From Clostridiales bacterium (GTDB lineage Bacteria; Bacillota; Clostridia; Oscillospirales; Oscillospiraceae), in the NCBI GenBank assembly GCA_019418625.1, contig DYBL01000099.1:1-13202 (forward strand): a stretch of 13,202 bases of DNA, written 5' to 3'. The translations under genes were made by a program, and so were the position numbers. The number at the start of each line of letters is the position of its first letter. Position 1 is the first letter of the stretch. Shown here piece after piece: positions 7,591-13,202 of the stretch. The notes under the pieces were generated by a model, which was not told where the DNA came from, made no database searches, and saw nothing but the letters and a program-made list of their open reading frames with translations.

Positions 7591-7619
7591 TTGAAAAATG
7601 AAGGCTGATGCGGTATGAT
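7591..7619 (+). promoter_or_regulatory. Sigma-A promoter for the TAXI-TRAP operon
   Basis: TTGAAA (7591-7596) and TATGAT (7614-7619) are separated by exactly 17 bases, placing the start near 7626, about 45 bases before the receptor ATG. The A-rich upstream region suggests strong expression, as suits an abundant binding lipoprotein. Confidence 0.82.
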
Positions 7620-7670
7620 ATGCGCCATGAACATAGCACCTGAAACCAAACAAGGAAAGAGGAATGTACC

Positions 7671-8696
7671 ATGAAGAAGATTCTGTCTTTGCTGATGGCT
7701 GCCATGATGATGGCTTCCGTGCTGGCCGGCTGCGGCTCCAAGGAGGAGACCCCCGCTGAGTCTGCCCCCGAGGGCGAGACCCCTGTGGAGAGCACCGGCG
7801 AGGCCACCGGCTCCGGCGTGGAGCTGAAGTTCTCCACCGGCGGCGAGCAGGGCACCTATTACGGCTTCGGCAACGTGCTGGCCCAGGCCATCACCTCCGC
7901 CGGCACCGGCACCAAGGTCACTGCTGTTACCAGCAACGGCTCTCAGGACAATATCGAGCAGATGGAGATGAACACCCGTCAGCTGGGCTTCGCCCAGTCC
8001 GACGTTATGAGCTATGCCTACGAGGGCACCAACCTCTTTGAGGGCATGCCCGTCACCGGCTTCTCCACCGTGGCTGCTCTGTACATGGAGCAGGTGCAGA
8101 TCGTCACCTGCGATCCCGAGATCAAGACCGTGGCCGACCTGAAGGGCAAGACCGTGTCCATCGGCGCCGCCGGCTCCGGCGTGTTCTACAACGCTGTGGA
8201 TATCCTCAGCACCTATGACCTGAACTACGAGACCGACATCAAGGCCCAGTATCAGGACTTCGGCGACAGCGCCGACGCTCTGCAGGACGGCAAGATCGAC
8301 GCCGCCTTCGTGGTGGCCGGTGCTCCCACCGTGGCCATCACCACCCTGGCTACCGCCAAGGATACCTATCTGGTCAGCCTGGACGATGAGCACATCGCCA
8401 AGCTCCAGGAGTCCTCTCCCTACTACTCCAAGTACGTGATCCCCGCCGACACCTATGAGGGCGTGCCCGAGGCCACCACCGTGGCGGTCAGCGCTGTGAT
8501 CATCGCCCGGGACGACGTCTCCGACGCCGATGTGTACAACATCGTCTCCACCATCTTCGAGAACAAGGATTCCTTGGCTCACGACAAGGCCAAGGAGCTG
8601 GATCTGGAGTTTGCCGCCGGCGTGACCAACGTTCTCTATCATCCCGGTGCTGCCCAGTACTTCGCTGAAAAGGGCATCGAGGTGCCCACCAAGTAA
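7671..8696 (+). CDS. TRAP transporter solute receptor, TAXI family (lipoprotein)
   Basis: This is the extracytoplasmic receptor that captures a substrate and delivers it to the adjacent TRAP permease. The 341-residue precursor has a lipoprotein signal (MKKILSLLMAAMMMASVLAGC) with lipobox LAGC, so Cys21 should be lipidated, followed by a Glu/Pro/Ser/Thr-rich linker (22-48). The mature fold shows TAXI hallmarks: STGGEQGTYYGFGNVLA (55-71), SNGSQDNIEQM (88-98), GFAQSDV (106-112), LKGKTVSIGAAGSGV (157-171) and the C-terminal HPGAAQYFAEKGI (324-336). GGAAAGAGG (7654-7662) lies 8 bases before the ATG. TAXI receptors are mostly uncharacterised; the few studied bind glutamate/glutamine or 2-oxoglutarate, so an organic acid or amino acid is the likeliest class here, but the ligand cannot be read from sequence. 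Confidence 0.93.
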   Translation: MKKILSLLMAAMMMASVLAGCGSKEETPAESAPEGETPVESTGEATGSGVELKFSTGGEQGTYYGFGNVLAQAITSAGTGTKVTAVTSNGSQDNIEQMEMNTRQLGFAQSDVMSYAYEGTNLFEGMPVTGFSTVAALYMEQVQIVTCDPEIKTVADLKGKTVSIGAAGSGVFYNAVDILSTYDLNYETDIKAQYQDFGDSADALQDGKIDAAFVVAGAPTVAITTLATAKDTYLVSLDDEHIAKLQESSPYYSKYVIPADTYEGVPEATTVAVSAVIIARDDVSDADVYNIVSTIFENKDSLAHDKAKELDLEFAAGVTNVLYHPGAAQYFAEKGIEVPTK

Positions 8697-8725
8697 GACC
8701 GGCACCAGAACTGAAGAGACATGAC

Positions 8726-8757
8726 GGAACTACGGCGGATCACTCCGCCGTAGTTCC
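8726..8757 (+). other. Intercistronic hairpin between receptor and permease
   Basis: GGAACTACGGCGGA (8726-8739) pairs perfectly over 14 bp with 8744-8757 around TCAC. There is no T-run after it (TTGGTATC follows), so it is a poor terminator. It more likely protects the 3' end of the receptor message or partly attenuates read-through, giving more receptor than permease. It starts 29 bases after the receptor stop. Confidence 0.75.
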
Positions 8758-8822
8758 TTGGTATCATGGACTGTTCAGAACGTGTAAAGAACCTGTAATC
8801 AACCTGTGTGAGGGGGAACCCA

Positions 8823-10880
8823 ATGGGACTGTTCAAGAAAAAGGACACGGAGAAGGACCTGCTGGCCCATCAGGCCGAGCAGGACGCCTCCGTGGGAACG
8901 GCCGCAGATGTAGAAGCGGTCATGAAAAAATACGACCGGGAGTCCAACACCCGGAGCTGGGAAGGGACGCCCAAGCTGCTCATCCGCATCCTGATGGCAG
9001 CTTTTGCGGCCTACTCCATCGTGGATACGGTGTTTCTCACGGTGCTGCCCCAGCGGCGGCTGCCCATCTTTATGGGCATGATCCTGCTGATCGGCTTTTT
9101 GACCTTCCCGGCCAAAAAGGGTGACAGCCGGGTCAACCACATGCCCTGGTATGACGTGCTGCTTTTGATCGCAGGCCCCGGCGCTTATTTCTTCTATGCG
9201 ATCAACGCGGAAAAGGTCATCCAGATGTCTGCCCGTGTCATGCAGAACCACCTTTATATGATCGTGGGCCTCATCGCCATTCTGGCACTGGTGGAGCTTT
9301 GCCGCCGGTGCGTGGGCCTGCCCATTTTGTGCGTGGCGGGCGCGCTGCTTATTTATACCTTCTTCAACCTGATGGGGTCCAACCCCTTCTCTGCTGAGCA
9401 GCTGCGCATGACCATCTACCAGGTGATCCGCACCATGTTCTACACCACCAACGGCATTTTCGGCGGTCCGGTGAACGTGTGTGCCAAGTTCATCGTGGTG
9501 TTCATCATCTTCGGCGCGTTCCTGGAGCGCACCGGCATCGCCAGCTTCTTCATCAGCCTGGCCAACGCCGTGGCCGGCGCCGCCCCCGGCGGCCCCGCCA
9601 AGGTGGCTGTCATCTCCTCCGCCCTGTGCGGCATGGTGTCCGGCTCCTCCGTGGGCAACACCGTGACCACCGGCTCCGTCACCATCCCCATGATGAAGAA
9701 GACCGGCTACAAGGGCGAATTCGCCGGCGCCGTGGAGGCTGCCGCTTCCACCGGCGGCCAGATCATGCCGCCCATCATGGGCGCTGCCGCTTTCCTCATG
9801 GCCGAGTTCACCGGCGAGGCATACAGCACCATCGCCATGCGGGCCATCCTGCCTGCCGTGCTGTATTTCACCGGCATCTACATCGCCGTGCACCTGGAGG
9901 CCAAGAAGCTGGGCCTCAAGGGCATCTCCGGGGACCAGCTGCCCAAGCTGAGCGTCCTCATGAAGCGGGTCTACCTGCTGTTCCCCCTGGTGCTGCTGGT
10001 GGTGCTGGTGTCCACCAACACCTACACCATGGCCTATTCCGCGGCCCTGGCCATCGTGGCCACCGTGGTGGTGAGCATCCCGGATCTGATCCTGGATACC
10101 CGCCCCGGCGGGGAGAAGGCCGGTGAAAACCCGGTGAAGAACCTGGGCACCATGATCTTCAGCTCCCTGGAGGGCGGCGCCAAGGGCTCTGTCACCGTGG
10201 CGGTGGCCTGCGGCGTGGCCGGTATGATCTCCGGCTGCATCACTGTGACGGGCCTTGCCTCCAAGCTGCTCAGCGCCATCGTGAACCTCTCCGGCGGCCA
10301 TATGATGGTGGCCCTGGTACTGACCATGCTCTGCTGCATCGTGCTGGGCATGGGCGTTCCCACCACTGCCAACTACTGCATCATGGCCTCCACCTGCGCC
10401 CCCATCCTGATGGATCCCTCCATCGGCGTGACCAAGATGGCGGCCCACTTCTTCGTGTTCTATTTCGGCATCGTGGCAGACATCACCCCGCCCGTGGCTC
10501 TGGCGGCCTATGCCGGCAGCGCCATCGCCAAGGCCGACCCCATGAAGACCGGCGTCAACGCCACCAAACTGGCCATTGCAGCGTTCATCGTGCCGTATAT
10601 CTTCGCCACCAGCCCCCAGATGCTGTTTGTGGATGTATCCGGTGCGTTCCAGGTGGTGCAGATCTGCATCAGCGCACTGCTGGGCATCTTCGCGGTGGCA
10701 GCGGCCCTCAACGGCTTCCTCTACCGCAGGATTCCCGCTGTGCTGCGGCTGGCGCTGCTGGCCGGCGGCCTGGGCATGCTGATCCCCGGCACCATTACCG
10801 ACGTGCTGGGCTTCGTGGTGGTAGGCGGTGTCATCCTCTACCAGCGCACCATGGCCAAGCGTCAAAGCGCCGCGGCCTGA
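8823..10880 (+). CDS. TRAP transporter permease, fused 4TM/12TM (DctQ-DctM fusion)
   Basis: This membrane protein imports the solute carried by the TAXI receptor, normally driven by a sodium gradient. The 685 residues begin with a charged cytoplasmic tail (1-50). A small-subunit-like membrane part follows (segments near 52-74, 80-95, 109-127, 142-158, 163-183), then a DctM-like large part (about 217-673) with many further segments. DctM signatures are GMVSGSSVGNTVTTGSVTIP (270-289), GMGVPTTANY (509-518) and FGIVADITPPVALAAYAGSA (548-567). Fusion of the small and large subunits is normal for TAXI systems and explains why no separate dctQ is present. A GTG at 8808 is in frame, but GAGGGGG (8810-8816) sits 6 bases before the ATG at 8823, which I prefer. 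It follows the receptor by 126 bases across a hairpin with no terminator tail, so both are probably one operon. Confidence 0.94.
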   Translation: MGLFKKKDTEKDLLAHQAEQDASVGTAADVEAVMKKYDRESNTRSWEGTPKLLIRILMAAFAAYSIVDTVFLTVLPQRRLPIFMGMILLIGFLTFPAKKGDSRVNHMPWYDVLLLIAGPGAYFFYAINAEKVIQMSARVMQNHLYMIVGLIAILALVELCRRCVGLPILCVAGALLIYTFFNLMGSNPFSAEQLRMTIYQVIRTMFYTTNGIFGGPVNVCAKFIVVFIIFGAFLERTGIASFFISLANAVAGAAPGGPAKVAVISSALCGMVSGSSVGNTVTTGSVTIPMMKKTGYKGEFAGAVEAAASTGGQIMPPIMGAAAFLMAEFTGEAYSTIAMRAILPAVLYFTGIYIAVHLEAKKLGLKGISGDQLPKLSVLMKRVYLLFPLVLLVVLVSTNTYTMAYSAALAIVATVVVSIPDLILDTRPGGEKAGENPVKNLGTMIFSSLEGGAKGSVTVAVACGVAGMISGCITVTGLASKLLSAIVNLSGGHMMVALVLTMLCCIVLGMGVPTTANYCIMASTCAPILMDPSIGVTKMAAHFFVFYFGIVADITPPVALAAYAGSAIAKADPMKTGVNATKLAIAAFIVPYIFATSPQMLFVDVSGAFQVVQICISALLGIFAVAAALNGFLYRRIPAVLRLALLAGGLGMLIPGTITDVLGFVVVGGVILYQRTMAKRQSAAA

Positions 10881-10890
10881 TCGAAACAAG

Positions 10891-10920
10891 AGCCGCCTCC
10901 CCCGGGAGGCGGCTTTTTTT
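10891..10920 (+). terminator. Strong intrinsic terminator of the TAXI-TRAP operon
   Basis: AGCCGCCTCC (10891-10900) pairs with GGAGGCGGCT (10905-10914) around CCCG, followed by a T-run through 10920. It starts 10 bases after the permease stop and separates this operon from the efflux genes downstream. Confidence 0.93.
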
Positions 10921-10928
10921 ACCAGAGC

Positions 10929-11009
10929 CTGTAACCTTTTCCATATGGATTCCGTCTTAATATTAAATCAGGTATGACAGCCCGGAGTATCGAAATCTGT
11001 AACCATTTT
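10929..11009. repeat. Direct repeat CTGTAACC-T-rich, two copies
   Basis: CTGTAACC followed by TTTT occurs at 10929-10940, and CTGTAACC followed by ATTTT at 10997-11009, with starts 68 bases apart. Both lie in the AT-rich spacer before the adaptor gene. They could be a pair of regulator sites or chance; the palindrome TTAATATTAA (10957-10966) lies between them. Confidence 0.3.
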
Positions 11010-11027
11010 GTTGTTGCTTTACATACC

Positions 11028-11056
11028 TAACTGTTCTAGCATGTTTAATACAGTTA
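11028..11056. promoter_or_regulatory. 29-bp dyad, candidate operator upstream of the efflux adaptor
   Basis: TAACTGT (11028-11034) and ACAGTTA (11050-11056) are perfect 7-bp inverted arms around 15 bases, centred about 66 bases before the adaptor ATG. Possible -10 elements overlap it: TTAATA at 11045-11050 preceded by TG, and TAATAC at 11055-11060. No convincing -35 with normal spacing was found, so the promoter is not assigned. Size and placement suit a dimeric repressor of an efflux operon, but no regulator gene is in the window. Confidence 0.45.
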
Positions 11057-11107
11057 ATACTGCGCCGCATGTGCGCAAAGGAAGAACATAGAAGAGGAGA
11101 ATTGAGC

Positions 11108-12784
11108 ATGGCTGAAGTCAAGGATCTGGAGCAAGCGACTCCCGCAACGGAGCCTGCTGCCGCGGCGGAGGCCGCACCCAAGGGCGGATGGGCCGCCAAG
11201 TGGAAGGATATGCCCAAGAAAAAACGCCGCAGACTGATCCGCCGGATCATTGCGCTGGTGATTTTGATTGCCGCTGCGGTAGGTGCATGGTGGTTTTTCC
11301 TGCGGGATAAGCAGCCGGAGGCCCAGGTGGTCACGGACGTGGTCAGCTACGGCTCCATCACCTCCACCGTGGAGGGCAGCGGCCTGACCAAGGCGAAAAA
11401 GAGCGAGACCATCACCCTGACCACCGCGGGAACCGTGCAGGACGTGCTGGTCACCGAGGGTCAGCAGGTCACGGCCGGCACCCCGCTGTTCACGGTGGAT
11501 TCCGAGGCGGCCCGCACGGCAGTGGAGAAGGCCCGCAAGGATGTGGAGGGCTATGAAAAGCAGCTGCGCACCCTGCAAAAGGATATCGCGGGACTGAACC
11601 TGTCCGCCGGATATCCCGGAAAGCTCATGGAGACGGTGACCCTCAACCCCGGCGATACCATCACCAAGGGCCAGAAGGTGGCCGTGCTGGCGGACGACAC
11701 CCGGCTGCGCCTGGAGCAGTATTACAGCTACGCCTACGAGGGCACCATCAAGGTCGGCCAGACCATGGATGTGTCCATCCCGTCCCTGATGACCACCGTG
11801 AAGGGTACGGTGGAAGCGGTCCACATGGTCAGCCGCATCACCCCGGAGGGCTCCAAGCTCTTCTCTGTGGATGTGCTGGTGCCCAATGACGGCGCGCTGA
11901 CGGCAGACATGGCTGCCTCCGCCACCGCCACGGTGAACGGCGAGACGGTGTATCCCTATGAGGCCGGCAAGCTGGCCTACTACCGCACCGGCGACCTCTG
12001 CTCCACCGTCAACGGCACGGTGATCTCCAGCGACCTGGTGGATTACCTCCAGGTGAAGGAGGGTCAGGTGCTGGTGCGCATCGACGGCGAGGACAGCGAA
12101 AGCGAGATCTTCTCCGTGCAGCAGAGCCTGGAGGAGGCCCAGAAGGCCCTGGAGACGGCCCAGAAGAATCTGGACAACTGCAACGCCGTGGCGCCCATCG
12201 ACGGCACCATCATCGGTCTGGCCATTCAGGCCGGCAAGGAGATTGAGGCCAACACCACGGTGCTGACCATCGCGGACACCTCCACCATCGTGGTGGATGC
12301 CACGGTGGATGAGCGCAATGTCAGCTATGTCAAGCCCGGCATGATGGTGACCATCGACCAGTGGGGCACCACCTTCCAGGGCATCGTGGAGTCTGTGAGC
12401 CTGAACTCCAAGGCGGAAAACGGCGTGGCCAGCTATCCCATGGTCATCTCGGTGGACAATGTGGACGGCACGCTCATGACCGGCAGCTACATCAACTACT
12501 CTCTGGTGGCCAGCGAGAACGACAACTGCCTGGTGGTACCCATCCAGTGCGTCAAATCCGTTCCCATGGAAGACGGCTCTGCCGGTGACGTGGTGTTTGT
12601 CCAGGGGGACCGGCCTGACAACGCCATCGATCTGAGCGTGCCCGTGGAGGGCGTGCCCGAGGGCTTCTGGGCGGTGCCGGTGGAGACCGGTATCTCCGAT
12701 ACCTATAACGTGGAAATCAAATCCGGTGTGGAGGAAGGAGCGGTCGTCTTTACCCAGGTACAGACGGAAAGCTCCTGGATGTGA
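11108..12784 (+). CDS. Efflux adaptor (HlyD/MacA-like membrane fusion protein), tandem modules
   Basis: This 558-residue protein is predicted to be the extracytoplasmic adaptor of an ABC export system. An Ala/Pro/Glu-rich cytoplasmic tail leads to a basic stretch (KKKRRRLIRR, 37-46) and one membrane segment (about 47-65), so the rest lies outside. A first lipoyl-like half (AGTVQDVLVTEGQQVTAGTPLFTVDS, 107-132) is followed by a short coiled coil (133-162), the matching half (about 165-195) and a beta-barrel region (about 200-278). A second set follows: NGTVISSDLVDYLQVKEGQVLVRID (302-326), coiled coil (331-358), VAPIDGTIIGLAIQAGKEI (361-379) and barrel (about 392-480). Typical MacA-type adaptors have one set and about 370-420 residues. 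An ATG at 11069 is in frame without a ribosome binding site; AGGAG (11094-11098) is 9 bases before 11108. The ATPase gene starts one base after its stop. The substrate is unknown. Confidence 0.87.
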   Translation: MAEVKDLEQATPATEPAAAAEAAPKGGWAAKWKDMPKKKRRRLIRRIIALVILIAAAVGAWWFFLRDKQPEAQVVTDVVSYGSITSTVEGSGLTKAKKSETITLTTAGTVQDVLVTEGQQVTAGTPLFTVDSEAARTAVEKARKDVEGYEKQLRTLQKDIAGLNLSAGYPGKLMETVTLNPGDTITKGQKVAVLADDTRLRLEQYYSYAYEGTIKVGQTMDVSIPSLMTTVKGTVEAVHMVSRITPEGSKLFSVDVLVPNDGALTADMAASATATVNGETVYPYEAGKLAYYRTGDLCSTVNGTVISSDLVDYLQVKEGQVLVRIDGEDSESEIFSVQQSLEEAQKALETAQKNLDNCNAVAPIDGTIIGLAIQAGKEIEANTTVLTIADTSTIVVDATVDERNVSYVKPGMMVTIDQWGTTFQGIVESVSLNSKAENGVASYPMVISVDNVDGTLMTGSYINYSLVASENDNCLVVPIQCVKSVPMEDGSAGDVVFVQGDRPDNAIDLSVPVEGVPEGFWAVPVETGISDTYNVEIKSGVEEGAVVFTQVQTESSWM

Positions 12785-12785
12785 T

Positions 12786-13202
12786 ATGCTGGTACGACTG
12801 AAAGACGTTTATAAGATCTACGGCGAGGGTCTGGAAAGCGAGGTCCGCGCACTGGACGGCGTGAGTCTGGAGATCGACCGGGGCGAGTTTGTGGCCGTGG
12901 TAGGCCAGTCCGGCTCCGGCAAGTCCACCATGATGAACGTGCTGGGCTGCCTGGACGTGCCGACGCATGGTACATATCTGCTGGACGGCACCGATGTCCG
13001 GGAGCTGACGGACAAGGAGCTGTCCCACATCCGCAACAAGCAGATCGGCTTCATCTTCCAGCAGTACAATCTGATCCAGAGCCTGACGGTGCTGGAGAAT
13101 GTGGAGCTGCCGCTGATCTATCAGGGCGTGAACGCCGACGACCGGCGGGAGATGGCCCTTGCGGCGCTGGAGCGGGTAGGCCTGGCCGGGCGCATCAAGC
13201 AC
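12786..13202 (+). CDS. ABC transporter ATP-binding protein (MacB/LolD/YknY type), N-terminal part
   Basis: The first 139 codons of an ATPase that powers an ABC exporter are present; the gene runs past the window end. Walker A is GQSGSGKST (40-48, Lys46), the A-loop region starts at YKIYGEGLESEVRALDGVSLEI (9-30), and FIFQQYNLI (89-97) carries the Q-loop glutamine. The sequence resembles the LolD/MacB/YknY branch, whose usual FQQ.NL wording is visible. The signature motif, Walker B and H-loop lie beyond the window, so intactness cannot be judged. It begins one base after the adaptor stop with only a weak GGA (12777-12779) as ribosome binding site, so translational coupling to the adaptor is likely. 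A MacB/YknZ-type FtsX-fold permease would be expected next. Such systems export peptides, lipoproteins or antimicrobials; which applies here is unknown. Confidence 0.93.
   Translation, partial: MLVRLKDVYKIYGEGLESEVRALDGVSLEIDRGEFVAVVGQSGSGKSTMMNVLGCLDVPTHGTYLLDGTDVRELTDKELSHIRNKQIGFIFQQYNLIQSLTVLENVELPLIYQGVNADDRREMALAALERVGLAGRIKH

Noticed and set aside
3839..7855. Minus-strand open frame of 1338 codons covering pyc
   Set aside because: It mirrors pyc, whose catalytic motifs are all intact on the + strand. Its translation is repetitive Leu/Gly/His/Val/Ala-rich text typical of the antisense frame of GC-rich codon usage, and no family motif is seen.
7506..8705. Minus-strand open frame of 399 codons covering the TAXI receptor
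   Set aside because: Gly/Leu/His-rich antisense shadow; the receptor on the + strand has clear lipobox and family motifs.
8726..8757. Terminator between receptor and permease
   Set aside because: The stem is perfect but no T-run follows, so I list it as an intercistronic hairpin instead.
8799..10889. Minus-strand open frame of 696 codons covering the TRAP permease
   Set aside because: His/Gly/Gln-rich shadow of a membrane protein gene; no plausible fold or start signal.
11069..11107. Earlier ATG for the efflux adaptor
   Set aside because: No ribosome binding site precedes it and it overlaps a small hairpin (11061-11077); AGGAG before 11108 decides the start.
1..13202. CRISPR array, tRNA or rRNA gene, insertion sequence, phage genes, origin
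   Set aside because: No regularly spaced repeats, no tRNA or rRNA signatures, no transposase or integrase motifs, and coding style is uniform across the window.

Overview
The window is GC-rich, gene-dense DNA with every recognisable gene on the + strand. A tRNA-Thr-sensing T-box leader, strong AGGAGG-type ribosome binding sites, sigma-A-type promoters, a biotin-dependent pyruvate carboxylase, a TAXI-type TRAP transporter with a lipoprotein receptor, and a MacA/YknX-like adaptor next to an ABC ATPase together suggest a high-GC anaerobic clostridial Firmicute. An Oscillospiraceae-like gut bacterium (Flavonifractor, Lawsonibacter or Intestinimonas type) would fit. That placement is inference from style and gene content, not a database match.

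Layout: (1) 1-639, the C-terminal part of a YhaO/SbcD-like metallophosphoesterase, followed after 5 bases by a cytoplasmic type I L-asparaginase (645-1637), probably one transcript. (2) 1684-1967, a promoter and a complete threonine T-box with ACC specifier, UGGA tRNA-acceptor bulge, antiterminator and terminator. It controls a threonyl-tRNA synthetase without the usual N-terminal TGS domain (1998-3755), which ends at a GC-rich terminator. (3) A roughly 200-base spacer with several small palindromes and a promoter, then a single-chain pyruvate carboxylase (3995-7411) with its own terminator. (4) An A-tract-rich promoter region, then a TAXI receptor lipoprotein (7671-8696), a 14-bp intercistronic hairpin, and a fused 4TM/12TM TRAP permease (8823-10880) ending at a strong terminator. 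(5) A locally AT-rich spacer with a 29-bp dyad and a direct repeat, then a membrane-anchored efflux adaptor with two adaptor-like modules in tandem (11108-12784). One base later comes a MacB/LolD-type ABC ATPase that runs off the window (12786-13202).

These are mostly self-contained transcription units. The receptor and permease form one sodium-coupled uptake system. The adaptor and ATPase are the start of an export or envelope ABC system. Asparaginase (aspartate), pyruvate carboxylase (oxaloacetate) and threonyl-tRNA synthetase all touch the aspartate family, but I see no shared regulatory element and treat that as coincidence unless conserved elsewhere.

I found no phage, insertion sequence, CRISPR array, tRNA, rRNA or defence island, and no clearly new multi-gene system. 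The items most worth a second look are a repeat just downstream of the T-box terminator that could refold its 3' arm, the tandem-module adaptor with its upstream dyad, and the TGS-less ThrRS.
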